A stretch of 64,000 nt of DNA from Leptospira kemamanensis (GTDB lineage: Bacteria > Spirochaetota > Leptospiria > Leptospirales > Leptospiraceae), in the NCBI RefSeq assembly GCF_004769665.1, contig NZ_RQGG01000019.1, forward strand, positions 1 to 64,000, in the 5' to 3' direction. The position numbers and the translations under genes were made by a program. Under the pieces are notes generated by a model. It worked only from the letters and a program-made list of their open reading frames with translations. It made no database searches and was not told where the DNA came from. Of this stretch, positions 25,969-34,826 are shown in pieces. Within the stretch, counting starts at the first letter, position 1. The number at the start of each line of letters is the position of its first letter.

Positions 25969-26901
25969 ATGAAAAGAAATTCAAAATGGATCATATTACT
26001 TTTGGTATTAGTTTCCCTTCAAACGTTACAAGCACAGGGGAATGTAAAAAAAGAAGATAAACAAACTTCTGTCCCGCAATCTTCTCCCACACCGGCTAAC
26101 CAAAGCCAAGAGGAGATTCAAAAAAGTAATGCGGAATTGGAAAAATATTATGCGAAACTCAAATACCCACCTGGTTTTTATGAAGGTGCGTTTCTCATTA
26201 GTTTTATGGGAGGTGGCACACTTGCTCCGAGTGGATCTTTTATCAGTCATGAAAAAAATTATGATAATGTATTACAATACAAGGTTGTCAATAAAGAGGT
26301 AAGCCAAGATTATTATAACCAAGGGAATATTCGAAACGAAGAAAATGGTTTGTATTTCAAACCAACCTATACGCCAGGAGTGGCATCTCAATTTGACTTT
26401 GAATATGGATGGAAAGAAAAAATTGGTTTAGGATTTACAGTGATGCAAAATTCTATGAAAGCAAAAAGGCAAGATGTCATCCCTGGAATCTCGTATTACA
26501 AAGAGTTTGTGGATCCATTTCCAAGGGAACGAACCATTTATCGCGGAAACTCCATGAGTTTTCTTGCAACTTACCATCCCATCCCTAGGAATTTTTTTGA
26601 TCCTTACTTAACGGCAAGAGCTGGAGTTGTATCCTTTACGGGAGAAGCTCACTCAGGAATCACACATGATCGATTTGTATATAGTAACCAAATTACCAGT
26701 GGAATCGGAGGGATTGTGGGAGTTGGTGGTGGTTTGAATATCTATTTGGGTCGGTATTTTGGGATCAAAGCTGAGGTAGACTATTACCGTGAATTTTTAA
26801 AATCAGATCAGTTTTCGATGCGGACCTTAAATTCCTACCAAGCAATGGTGGGTGTGTTTGTGAACTTATCGAATGTCCAATACAAACTAGAACAATACTA
26901 A
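25969..26901 (+). CDS. Outer membrane beta-barrel protein between kinase and regulator
   Basis: 310 residues. The ATG at 25969 follows AAGGATAACAAG; the signal is MKRNSKWIILLLVLVSLQTL with a cut near LQAQ. A Gln/Ser-rich linker precedes a beta-rich, glycine- and tyrosine-rich part (FEYGWKEKIGLGFTVMQ, DPYLTARAGVVSFTG, RYFGIKAEVDYYREF) that looks like an OmpW/OprF-like small barrel of about eight strands. It sits between the LytS-type kinase and the LytTR regulator, so it is either a regulated target or part of the sensor. Confidence 0.8.
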   Translation: MKRNSKWIILLLVLVSLQTLQAQGNVKKEDKQTSVPQSSPTPANQSQEEIQKSNAELEKYYAKLKYPPGFYEGAFLISFMGGGTLAPSGSFISHEKNYDNVLQYKVVNKEVSQDYYNQGNIRNEENGLYFKPTYTPGVASQFDFEYGWKEKIGLGFTVMQNSMKAKRQDVIPGISYYKEFVDPFPRERTIYRGNSMSFLATYHPIPRNFFDPYLTARAGVVSFTGEAHSGITHDRFVYSNQITSGIGGIVGVGGGLNIYLGRYFGIKAEVDYYREFLKSDQFSMRTLNSYQAMVGVFVNLSNVQYKLEQY

Positions 26902-26911
26902 GGTAGAAAAT

Positions 26912-27610
26912 TTGCGAATTCTGATTGTAGAAGATGAAACTGTGGCGGCTAGAGGACTCGAACGAATGGTTCGTGAACTTCTCGGTTCCAAGATTTCATC
27001 TCTACACATCGAAAAAACTTTACTTGGATCTCAATGTTTTGTGAAAGAAAACCCAGTTGATCTTTTGTTCTTAGATCTCAATTTAGATGGCGACATTGGA
27101 TTTGATTTGTTAAAGGAAATGGCTGCAGCTTCATTTCTTACCATCATCACTTCGGGGAATGTCGCAGAAGCCATTCACGCGTTTGAATATGGGGTCCTCG
27201 ATTTTGTTCCTAAACCCATCACGAAAGAACGAGTGAAGTTGGCGCTGGAAAAGTATCAGTCAAATTCAGGAAAATCGAAAACCAAATACATTGGGATCAA
27301 ACAAGAAAATCAATTACAATTGGTGGCCACAAAAGAGATCTTATATATCCAATCCTTTGACAAACAAATCAAAGTGTTTAAAAAAAATGGAGAAAAGTTT
27401 GTCCACAATAAAAGTTTGGATTCCATTTCCAAAATTTTACCAAACCATTTTTTACGAATCCATCGCTCCTATATCGTCAACCGAAAACAAATTAAGTCGA
27501 TCGAAACGGGAAGTGGCGGATTTTACCAAGTAGAACTTGTTACGGGAATCAAACTGAAAATGGGTAGGAATTATTATAAATCCCTGAAGGCGACCTTGGA
27601 AAAAATATGA
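26912..27610 (+). CDS. LytTR-family response regulator
   Basis: 232 residues. A receiver domain (1-115) has the acidic pocket in VEDET and the phosphorylated Asp55 in LLFLDLNLDG, with Lys in FVPKPIT. A LytTR DNA-binding domain follows (about 128-230: IPLYIQSFDKQIKVF-like strands, LPNHFLRIHRSYIVN, FYQVELVTG). The start is TTG, preceded by AAGGTAGAAAA. It lies ten bases after the outer membrane protein gene and is the likely partner of the LytS-type kinase encoded upstream. Confidence 0.92.
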   Translation: MRILIVEDETVAARGLERMVRELLGSKISSLHIEKTLLGSQCFVKENPVDLLFLDLNLDGDIGFDLLKEMAAASFLTIITSGNVAEAIHAFEYGVLDFVPKPITKERVKLALEKYQSNSGKSKTKYIGIKQENQLQLVATKEILYIQSFDKQIKVFKKNGEKFVHNKSLDSISKILPNHFLRIHRSYIVNRKQIKSIETGSGGFYQVELVTGIKLKMGRNYYKSLKATLEKI

Positions 27611-27641
27611 ACAATAGACCGCCAAACATTGATTATGGATT

Positions 27642-28061
27642 TTATTTTGTTTTTCCTTCTACATATGTTTTGAATTGATTTAAGATAGACTGCCAACCAT
27701 CGCGTTGCATCTCGATTGGATTTTCATTTTCTGCTTCAAAACGCACGACAACTTCTGTAGATTTGTTTGTTTCTTTTAGATCAATTTTGACAGTTCGATT
27801 GTCCGTCAAGGTATAGGATAAAAAATGAGGTTCATTGACTTCGTCGATGACTGCTTTAAAATCGAAACCAAAACTTCCATCTTTTGCTTCCATTCGCGCT
27901 TTGTACAATCCACCTTTCTTTAGGTCGACGGAAGCAGAAGGGCAATGCCAAGAAGGATCGGCAAAATTCCAACCTGTGATGTGTTCGGCGGAAGTATACA
28001 TCTTCCATACATTGGATATATCAGAAGCGATATTTGTTTGAATTGTGATTTCGTTTGGCAT
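27642..28061 (-). CDS. AHSA1/SRPBCC-domain protein
   Basis: 139 residues forming one START/Bet v 1-like domain of the activator-of-Hsp90 (AHSA1) type: an N-terminal strand ITIQTNIASDISNVWKMYTS, GGLYKARMEAKDGSFGFDFKA, and the last helix MQRDGWQSILNQFKTYVEG. The ATG at 28061 is chosen because it opens the domain; an upstream frame adds twelve atypical residues. Such proteins bind hydrophobic ligands; the ligand here is unknown. Confidence 0.88.
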   Translation of the reverse strand: MPNEITIQTNIASDISNVWKMYTSAEHITGWNFADPSWHCPSASVDLKKGGLYKARMEAKDGSFGFDFKAVIDEVNEPHFLSYTLTDNRTVKIDLKETNKSTEVVVRFEAENENPIEMQRDGWQSILNQFKTYVEGKTK

Positions 28062-28285
28062 AGGAAAAAGCCTAGGCCGAAATGAAACTTGGGTCAATCA
28101 AAAATTAGTGATTCGGAAATTGTCCGATTGGTTTTGTTTTTTCTCAAATTCTGAAAGATACATTTTGTTCTCCCACGTTCTTTCTTTCGTAATGATCAGA
28201 TAAAATCATTGTTTTGTGGTTCGAATGATTTTTTGAAACCATTTGTCTGATCTTTGACCTCCTTCCTTGGAAGGTGGTATCTCTT

Positions 28286-29167
28286 ATGATTGCTAACATG
28301 TTTTTCATTCGTCTCTTTCGCTTGGTTTTTATTTTGATGTTAAGTGGAATTTCACTTTTCTGTTCTTCAGAACATCCACCTCGTGCCTCCCAAATACTCA
28401 CAAACTTAATTTTGTATGCGGAACAAGTGGGGCAAGGATCGAATGATAAAGAAGAATCTGAGGACAATCCTTCCCTTTTTTATACAATCAATTCTGTCAC
28501 ACCGAAAGTCCTGATGGAAAATACCAATTTTGTTTTGGAAGGAAAATTGTTAGGATCCCTATCCGCAATCCAATTGTTAGGGGAGGGTGGTTACAAGTAT
28601 GCACATATTTTGGAACAATCGGATTCTCAAATCCTTCTCCATTTGCAGTTTTGTCCCAAATCAGAATTGATTTTTCTGAAATCAAATGATCCAGAGGTCA
28701 AAGAAAAGATTGTTTTGCCTTGTTTTGGTAACTTTCGCTATCCTTTGAGGAATTTGGTCTTAAATTGGATGGAAACAATAGAACCCGTTTCTCCCCTAGA
28801 GCCAAATCAGTATATTGATTCCTTACGTGCATTAGGTGAAATCGAATTTGCGATAGAACCAACTTTGCCTTTGGGATTAGGATTGAATCAAATCACTGGT
28901 GCCGTATTTGGAACTCCCACGGAAACAACAAATGACGAATTCAAAACCTTCCAGATCACTGCCCGATTAAAAGAAGACCCAAGTATTTATATCAAATCTC
29001 ATTTGTCACTCATTGTCCTCACACCCGAAGAACGAGAAAATCGAAAATGCCGTTCGATTTCGTCCACATCTACTTGTCGATTTCCGTCACCTTATACTTG
29101 TTCTAAGGCAAATCTCTGTTTTTCTGGCCAATTGTCCTGTGTTTTGGACCTACGCTGCGGTCTTTGA
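28286..29167 (+). CDS. Lipoprotein with a putative Ig-like (He_PIG) domain
   Basis: 293 residues. The ATG at 28286 is 11 bases after GGAAGG; that ribosome binding site lies in a small hairpin (CCTTC-CTTG-GAAGG, 28261-28274) that could dampen translation. The signal ends LSGISLFC, lipidated at that cysteine. The middle region contains LPLGLGLNQITGAVFGTPTE, the mark of a putative Ig (He_PIG) domain. The last 35 residues hold seven or eight cysteines (CRSISSTSTC, PYTCSKANLC, LSCVLDLRC), likely disulfide-bonded. Two small lipoproteins follow in the same direction. Confidence 0.75.
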   Translation: MIANMFFIRLFRLVFILMLSGISLFCSSEHPPRASQILTNLILYAEQVGQGSNDKEESEDNPSLFYTINSVTPKVLMENTNFVLEGKLLGSLSAIQLLGEGGYKYAHILEQSDSQILLHLQFCPKSELIFLKSNDPEVKEKIVLPCFGNFRYPLRNLVLNWMETIEPVSPLEPNQYIDSLRALGEIEFAIEPTLPLGLGLNQITGAVFGTPTETTNDEFKTFQITARLKEDPSIYIKSHLSLIVLTPEERENRKCRSISSTSTCRFPSPYTCSKANLCFSGQLSCVLDLRCGL

Positions 29168-29251
29168 AGGCGATGAAATGGTTTTATTTAAAAAAATGGG
29201 AACCAACTTCCCTTTGTTTTACCTAGATTGAGTGTAAAAAGAAGGTATCCA

Positions 29252-29782
29252 ATGCGTAAGTTTCCCATTTTTTTGATTCTCCTACTCGTTATATTGCAGT
29301 GTTCGCAAGATGAGGATAAAGGATTAATCCCTGGCCTGAAGATCACAGGGAATGTTCTCACAGATGCACTGTTATTTGCAGCCTTAACGAATTCACCATG
29401 TCATTTCATTACCAATGAAAATGCCAACCAGGTTTTGCTTTTGGGAGAGGGAAGTTTTTCTGTTTGTAGCACTGTGCAAGTGAATGGTTCCATGCGAGTG
29501 CAAAGTTCTGGAACATACGAGGTCACAGCCAGTGTCGGTAAACAAACCTTATCTTCATCCAATTGTAGTTCCACTCGATTTGATTTTCATATTGCAGTGA
29601 AGGATGATACAACGGAAGCTTTTTCCTCCAAAACAAGTTTGTCTCAAAATCTGGTCTTGGAGGAAGGGAAAACCTATTCCCTCGTTCCCTCAGGACTTGT
29701 GGACCCAAGTTTGTACCAGTGCCAGGGAAGAGCGGTATCTTCTTCTGTATCAGCATACCGTTTGAATTTCCGAAAACTCTAA
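29252..29782 (+). CDS. Small lipoprotein, unknown function
   Basis: 176 residues. The ATG at 29252 follows AAGGT. The signal is MRKFPIFLILLLVILQC with lipidation at the cysteine. The mature protein is beta-rich and small, with scattered cysteines (SPCHF, FSVCSTV, SSNCSS, YQCQG). No domain recognised. It lies 84 bases after the He_PIG lipoprotein and may be in the same transcript. Confidence 0.7.
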   Translation: MRKFPIFLILLLVILQCSQDEDKGLIPGLKITGNVLTDALLFAALTNSPCHFITNENANQVLLLGEGSFSVCSTVQVNGSMRVQSSGTYEVTASVGKQTLSSSNCSSTRFDFHIAVKDDTTEAFSSKTSLSQNLVLEEGKTYSLVPSGLVDPSLYQCQGRAVSSSVSAYRLNFRKL

Positions 29783-29859
29783 TGAACCTTGTGTGGCAAA
29801 ATGGTTTTGTTTTCAAATGAGAAGGTTGGATGGGATTCCATGAGTCATCTCATAGGTAG

Positions 29860-29877
29860 TATCCGCAATTGCGGATA
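29860..29877. promoter_or_regulatory. 18-bp perfect palindrome, candidate operator
   Basis: TATCCGCAATTGCGGATA is its own reverse complement and lies 68 bases before the ATG of the next lipoprotein gene. A self-complementary site with no loop is more like a binding site for a dimeric regulator than a terminator. The regulator is unknown; the nearest candidate is the TetR protein encoded further on, but there is no direct link. Confidence 0.5.
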
Positions 29878-29945
29878 TCCACCATCGCTTTTTCTTCGTT
29901 AGCAGGGTATATTTTAGTCCATCTTTGAGGTGGTTTCAATATTCT

Positions 29946-30440
29946 ATGATTCGGAACATAACGGTGATTTGTCTCTTTTGTTTCTCCTGTGTTGGGAGGC
30001 AAACCTATACGAAACATACGATCCTGGAAGAGGCGGCAGAACCAATGCGAGTCAGTGACGTTGGGTTTTCCAAAAGGTATGGAACCAATTCTGAATGTTT
30101 GGTGTTAATGGAGGGTCCAGTCCCTAGCCGAATGGAGCCCTGTACCGTGGGAGATTTTCGGTCTGCTAAGAGCATGTATAAGGAAACAGAAGTTACGGTG
30201 AGTGGAGAAGGATCACAATTTGAATGGCAGATCACGGGTGTTGTGTATTCTCCCTTTGTGAACGAAACCTATTACCAAAATGAAATTTTATACCGTGGGT
30301 CTTTTTTTCGTAGCCTAACTTTTGACGGCTATTCTCCCACAAGGAGTCACTATCATTATACACCATATATGGGAGGTTGGGGCCAAACATCCAGGTACTA
30401 TCGAAGTTATTATGGTGGTTATTCCCGTCTCGGTAGGTGA
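29946..30440 (+). CDS. Lipoprotein with Tyr/Gly-rich tail
   Basis: 164 residues. The ATG at 29946 has GAGGTGG 12 bases before it. The signal is MIRNITVICLFCFSC, lipidated at the last cysteine. The mature part has one more pair of cysteines (SECLVL and EPCTVG) and ends in a Tyr/Gly/Arg-rich tail (RYYRSYYGGYSRLGR). Function unknown. A perfect palindrome lies just upstream. Confidence 0.7.
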   Translation: MIRNITVICLFCFSCVGRQTYTKHTILEEAAEPMRVSDVGFSKRYGTNSECLVLMEGPVPSRMEPCTVGDFRSAKSMYKETEVTVSGEGSQFEWQITGVVYSPFVNETYYQNEILYRGSFFRSLTFDGYSPTRSHYHYTPYMGGWGQTSRYYRSYYGGYSRLGR

Positions 30441-30512
30441 TGATTTCCGATTGACGTTTGTGAGTGATGGCTTTAGATACAAGGGGTGAGATCCCGTTTT
30501 GTTTTCGTTGCC

Positions 30513-31595
30513 ATGATAAAATTCTCGAATCGATTTTCCCTTTTTGTGGGAATGCTCAGTGTGTTATTTTTAGTTGGTCCCCTTGTTGCGAAAGAGAAAG
30601 ACAATTTAACCATCGGTTTTGGTTCTTGTTTGCACCAAGACAAAGAAAATCCTATTTTCAAAACCATATTAGAGAAGAAATTTGATTACCTGATTTTTCT
30701 CGGTGATATTGTTTATGCGGATCATCTTTCGGCAAAAGACAAAATCCCTGCTTACGACAAACAGTTTAAAAGACCAGAGTGGAAGTCTCTACGGCAACAT
30801 TCCCAATTTTTGTTCACATGGGATGACCATGATTATGGAATCAACGACAGTGGTGCTGAATACCCAGATCGGGAATTATCGCAATCAATCTTTTTATCGT
30901 ATGTTAAACCGCTTTTGCCAAAAAACATCCAGTTAGGAACCAAAAACAAAAAAGGGATTTTTTATTCCTATTGGATTTCCTTTCATGGTAAAAAAATTCA
31001 TGTCGTTGTTCCTGACACAAGATACTTTCGGTCTCCTTTACAAAGAAGTTATCTTTCTTATCTAACGGGCAAAAGTCATTACCGTCCTTCTTCCGATACA
31101 AGTCGTTCTCTGTTAGGGGAAGAACAATGGAATTGGTTAGAGAAGGAGTTGGCTATGGCCTCCGATTTACTTGTTTTTGTTTCGAGTATCCAAGTGATTC
31201 CAATCGAACAACCTTTTGAAAAATGGAATAATTTTCCACACGAAAGAGAAAAATTGATTCAAACCTTACAAAAGGCGAATACAAAAGACCTCGTGATTTT
31301 ATCGGGAGATCGCCATATTGCTGAGATCCATGAATTGAAGACGGGGAGCGAACGGACGTTAGTGGAAATCACTTCGAGTTCTTTTAACCTTCCCCTCCCA
31401 TTTTTGCAATTAGAATATGAATCCGAATGGAAATTGGGAAAGTCTTATCAAAAGGAAAACTTTGGTTCCTTAGAAATTTTTTGGAAACAAAATTCCTTAT
31501 ATTGGAAATCATCAATTGTTGATTTGAAGGGAAATGTTGTAATGGAATATCCATTGCCATCGGAAGAAACAAATTTACCAAACGTCGAGAAATAA
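30513..31595 (+). CDS. PhoD-like metallophosphatase
   Basis: 360 residues. The signal is KFSNRFSLFVGMLSVLFLVG, cut near LVAKE; I start at the ATG 30513 for this reason. The PhoD fold is shown by GFGSCLHQ, LGDIVYADH (metal-binding Asp), FTWDDHDYGIND (Asp-Asp-His-Asp) and LSGDRHIAEIHE (His near the C-terminus). PhoD-type enzymes hydrolyse phosphate esters and diesters, outside the cytoplasm, with calcium and iron. Substrate unknown here. A TetR regulator gene follows 18 bases later. Confidence 0.88.
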   Translation: MIKFSNRFSLFVGMLSVLFLVGPLVAKEKDNLTIGFGSCLHQDKENPIFKTILEKKFDYLIFLGDIVYADHLSAKDKIPAYDKQFKRPEWKSLRQHSQFLFTWDDHDYGINDSGAEYPDRELSQSIFLSYVKPLLPKNIQLGTKNKKGIFYSYWISFHGKKIHVVVPDTRYFRSPLQRSYLSYLTGKSHYRPSSDTSRSLLGEEQWNWLEKELAMASDLLVFVSSIQVIPIEQPFEKWNNFPHEREKLIQTLQKANTKDLVILSGDRHIAEIHELKTGSERTLVEITSSSFNLPLPFLQLEYESEWKLGKSYQKENFGSLEIFWKQNSLYWKSSIVDLKGNVVMEYPLPSEETNLPNVEK

Positions 31596-31613
31596 TAACT
31601 TGGAGAACCTATT

Positions 31614-32180
31614 TTGAAACCAAAAGATAAAATCTTAGAAAGTTCCTTTGCTTTGTTTCGCGAGAAAGGTTTCCAGGCGACTGGAATTGCCGAAATATTA
31701 GAACGAGCTGGAGCCTATAAAAAAACTCTATATGATCATTTTAAGTCAAAAGATGATATTGGATTTGAATACTTAAATTATTTATCAGAACAACAAAGAA
31801 TTGTGATGTTAAAAGTATTAAGTAAAGCAAATGATATGTCTGATTTCATCGACAAATGGGTGAATTTCATTGTTCGTAACCAAAGAAATACTTCTCGTAA
31901 AGACTGTCCCATTGCTTTATTCTCTGGGGAGATATCCCATTTGAATCAATTTGACTCGTACAGAAATCGAGCCGTACAACATGTGTTAGAGACTGTGGAA
32001 GTTTGTATTTTGAAGTTTGAACCCAATCTTCGTGCAGATCTTGTAAAATCACTAAGTTATGAATTGTATATGAGTTATTTGGGTGGATTACGTTTGTATG
32101 CTTTGACGAAAGACCGCAAAGTCATCGAAAGAATGAAGGCACAAATGATTCAATCGGCCCAGCGTCTCATCAAATCCTAA
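31614..32180 (+). CDS. TetR-family regulator
   Basis: 188 residues. The N-terminal helix-turn-helix is FQATGIAEILERAGAYKKTLYDHFKSKDDI, the usual TetR form; the C-terminal helical part would bind a ligand. The start is TTG with TTGGAGAA before it. It is 18 bases after the PhoD-like gene, so both probably share a transcript and it may regulate that unit. Confidence 0.88.
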   Translation: MKPKDKILESSFALFREKGFQATGIAEILERAGAYKKTLYDHFKSKDDIGFEYLNYLSEQQRIVMLKVLSKANDMSDFIDKWVNFIVRNQRNTSRKDCPIALFSGEISHLNQFDSYRNRAVQHVLETVEVCILKFEPNLRADLVKSLSYELYMSYLGGLRLYALTKDRKVIERMKAQMIQSAQRLIKS

Positions 32181-32191
32181 AAGTTACAAAT

Positions 32192-33970
32192 TCACCAACT
32201 TCCACTCGCACCACCACCTCCAGAACTACCTCCCCCTCCTGAATATGAGCTACTTGAGGAGCGGTAACTGGAGCCTGAACTAGAACTTCCTCCCGAGGAT
32301 CCGGAAAAGAAATCTTGGGAATAGGAACTCACTGAGTCGGACCAACCAATTTTTCGAAAGATATAAACAACAATCGTTGTGGGAAGGAGAACCAAAAAAA
32401 CAGATACGATGGAGTAAAGATTTGGTGATTCTGGAAGGAGAGAATACTTAGCACGAAGGATCACACTTCCGAGATAAAACACTCCATAAAAGAAGATATA
32501 ACCTTCTCCAGCCATCATTCCTACAAGGAGTACGAGAAACATAAGAATCATAAACCATTGAAAAACCACATGTGGTTCTTTACCATTGTCGATCCCGAGC
32601 GGAGGTGATCCACTCGCCGATTCATGATTTGCCTTGTTTTTATTCGGTTGAGTGAGAAGCATATGTAAATAGTAATCAATGGCTTCTGCACTGCGAATAC
32701 ACATCCAATCGATGTCTTCCATTTTAAGATGGGGTGCGATCGCATCGGATACAGATTGTGATAAGGATTGGTTGTCGATTGGTTTTGGGTTTTCGTTTTT
32801 GTTTGGATTTTGAATCACCGAATTTGTATTCGTATAAACAAAAACCTGTTTTTGGTTTAAGGAATAGAGTAGGGTGATTCCTGAGTTATTGCCAAAGGCG
32901 ATTGTGTGGAATTTTTTTGCTTCGAGGGAAATATCTGATTTTGTATCTAAAAATAAAATTTGAATCCCCACATGAAATTGGGTTTCTAAACTTCGAATGA
33001 TCTCTCCCGCTTTATTATAGGAATAACTTGCCAAAACATTATACGGATCATAAATACCAGTCCCTTTATCCAAAACAATTTTTTGATTGTGTTTGATACG
33101 CTCTATCAGTTCTAAAAAAGCACGATAAGTAAAATTCGTAAAATCAGAAGTTCTTCTTTCCTCATATTTACTATAGAATATGCTTCTTACTTTCGCTTGG
33201 CTCAGAGACCAATGAAATTCAGGACTTGTGATGATATGACCTATGAAGTTGTTGTTAGGTGATGTAACAAAAACAATAGTTTTTTTCTCTGGATCTTTTG
33301 TTTGACTTTTGAGAAATAATTGATTTGCCGCAGCTTCCAATCCTATTTGGTTTTCCACAGGCACCACGCAGAAATAAAAATTTACAGTTTTTAAAGGTTT
33401 CACTTCTTTTTTGAGGAAAGGAATTGTGTCTGGATGTAAATCGGATGCCAGATCATTAAATGAGTTTGGACATAAATCAGTGAAAAGTTTGGGAGAACCA
33501 ACTCGAAGTTGCTCGAGGATGGCACTCGTGCCAGATAACATGGCTAAAGAAGGATTTCCCATCTTCATATTGGGAACAATTATCTCGTCTATGATTCGTT
33601 TGGCGACTAAGTCGGTGAGGATTCCTTCCAATCCGTAACCCACTTCAATTCTCACCTTTCGGTCATTCGGAGCTAAAAGTAATAGAATACCATTGTCCTT
33701 ATCCTTTTGGCCCAATTTCCATTGTTCAAAAACAGCAGTGGCTTCTGTTTCAATACTGGCTTCTTTTAGTTTTTCCGTGATATAAACCACAACTTGGTTT
33801 GTTGTGATTTTTTCTTCTGTGAGAAGTAGGTTCTCTAATTTGACTTTGGTTTCCAAGGGAAGATACCCACTGGGATCCACCACAGGTCCAGTGAGTTTCG
33901 GATAGGTTTCATTTCCTTGTTGGCAGGTAGTAAAGAAAAGAAATAAATGAAAAATCAAAATTCGTTTCAT
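32192..33970 (-). CDS. TPM-domain (YgcG-like) lipoprotein
   Basis: 592 residues. The signal MKRILIFHLFLFFTTC is lipidated at Cys16. The first TPM domain (about 25-150) has the usual GPVVDPSGYLPLETKVKLENLL and RIEVGYGLEGILTD. Two further regions (about 195-300 and 310-400) look like degenerate copies of the same fold. Two membrane helices follow (about 460-540), and the end is a very Ser/Gly-rich tail (SGGGGSSGGGGASGSW) common in YgcG proteins. The DUF4349 lipoprotein is encoded 13 bases upstream and should be co-transcribed. TPM proteins are linked to membrane-protein repair in other organisms. Confidence 0.85.
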   Translation of the reverse strand: MKRILIFHLFLFFTTCQQGNETYPKLTGPVVDPSGYLPLETKVKLENLLLTEEKITTNQVVVYITEKLKEASIETEATAVFEQWKLGQKDKDNGILLLLAPNDRKVRIEVGYGLEGILTDLVAKRIIDEIIVPNMKMGNPSLAMLSGTSAILEQLRVGSPKLFTDLCPNSFNDLASDLHPDTIPFLKKEVKPLKTVNFYFCVVPVENQIGLEAAANQLFLKSQTKDPEKKTIVFVTSPNNNFIGHIITSPEFHWSLSQAKVRSIFYSKYEERRTSDFTNFTYRAFLELIERIKHNQKIVLDKGTGIYDPYNVLASYSYNKAGEIIRSLETQFHVGIQILFLDTKSDISLEAKKFHTIAFGNNSGITLLYSLNQKQVFVYTNTNSVIQNPNKNENPKPIDNQSLSQSVSDAIAPHLKMEDIDWMCIRSAEAIDYYLHMLLTQPNKNKANHESASGSPPLGIDNGKEPHVVFQWFMILMFLVLLVGMMAGEGYIFFYGVFYLGSVILRAKYSLLPESPNLYSIVSVFLVLLPTTIVVYIFRKIGWSDSVSSYSQDFFSGSSGGSSSSGSSYRSSSSSYSGGGGSSGGGGASGSW

Positions 33971-33983
33971 TTAAATATTAGGA

Positions 33984-34772
33984 TTATTTTTCTTTTGGGA
34001 TTTCTTGTACAAAGAGCCAAATGATTCCATCTTTGACTTTTCCAAGACCCAAGTATAAATAATAAATGGGATACCCAAGTGGACCTGGTTTGTATTCTTT
34101 TTGCACAACAGGTTCCCATTTTTGTCGGACATGAACGGTAACAGATGATAGTTGGACCGCGGAGGAAAGGTATTTGAGTTTTCCTTCCCATCGTTCTATG
34201 GATTCAGATACTTTATTCAGTTCTGCTTCCACCTTCAATGTTTCTTCTAAGGTTTTCGCAGTCTTTAAAATTTCGAGTAGTCGTGTTCGCATCTTTTGTG
34301 CATTTTCCAATCGAATTTCTGTATCTAAATACTCTTTGGTTACATCTTTTGCGGAAACATCTTCTGTATAATTATGAGATTCTTTTTTTAAGGTCTGTAA
34401 AAAGTTTTTTAAATGTTCCTGTGGAATTTTCAGTTGGATGGTTCCTTGAGAACTGTATTGGAGAGCATATCCACCAAACGATTCTGCAAGTTTGATGATC
34501 TCTGTGACCTTGGGTTCAATTTCTTTGGACTGTAAATTGACAACCACAGTGTAGACCATCAATCGTTTGGGAGACTTTGTTTCTTGTGGTTTGGATTCAG
34601 ATTTAGGTGAGGGAGACACACCAGAAGACATTTTTGCTTCTTCATAATCATCAGACATGTTCCGAGAAGGGGAAACGTCTCGATCCATTCGGTTCATACT
34701 AGAACATTGAACGTGAATCAATAGGCAAAAAAAGAAAAGGAATGGGAGAGAGAGAAAGGATTTTGTCTTCAT
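33984..34772 (-). CDS. DUF4349 lipoprotein
   Basis: 262 residues. Signal MKTKSFLSLPFLFFFCLLIH, VQC, lipidated at Cys23. The domain opens with VYTVVVNLQSKEIEP and GGYALQYSSQGTIQLKIPQEHL and contains a long coiled coil (EYLDTEIRLENAQKMRTRLLEIL, then LEETLKVEAELNKVSESIERWEGKLKYL), typical of DUF4349. A C-terminal helix may span the membrane. An imperfect hairpin (34780-34814) lies directly before the ATG and there is no clear ribosome binding site, so translation may be controlled. Confidence 0.85.
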   Translation of the reverse strand: MKTKSFLSLPFLFFFCLLIHVQCSSMNRMDRDVSPSRNMSDDYEEAKMSSGVSPSPKSESKPQETKSPKRLMVYTVVVNLQSKEIEPKVTEIIKLAESFGGYALQYSSQGTIQLKIPQEHLKNFLQTLKKESHNYTEDVSAKDVTKEYLDTEIRLENAQKMRTRLLEILKTAKTLEETLKVEAELNKVSESIERWEGKLKYLSSAVQLSSVTVHVRQKWEPVVQKEYKPGPLGYPIYYLYLGLGKVKDGIIWLFVQEIPKEK

Positions 34773-34826
34773 GGTTTTTGTTGGATACTGAATGTATTCG
34801 ATTCAGCACCCAACTTCAAACCTTTT

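Noticed and set aside
28144..28467. Minus-strand open frame opposite the He_PIG lipoprotein
   Set aside because: Lies opposite a gene with a clear signal peptide and has no protein-like features.
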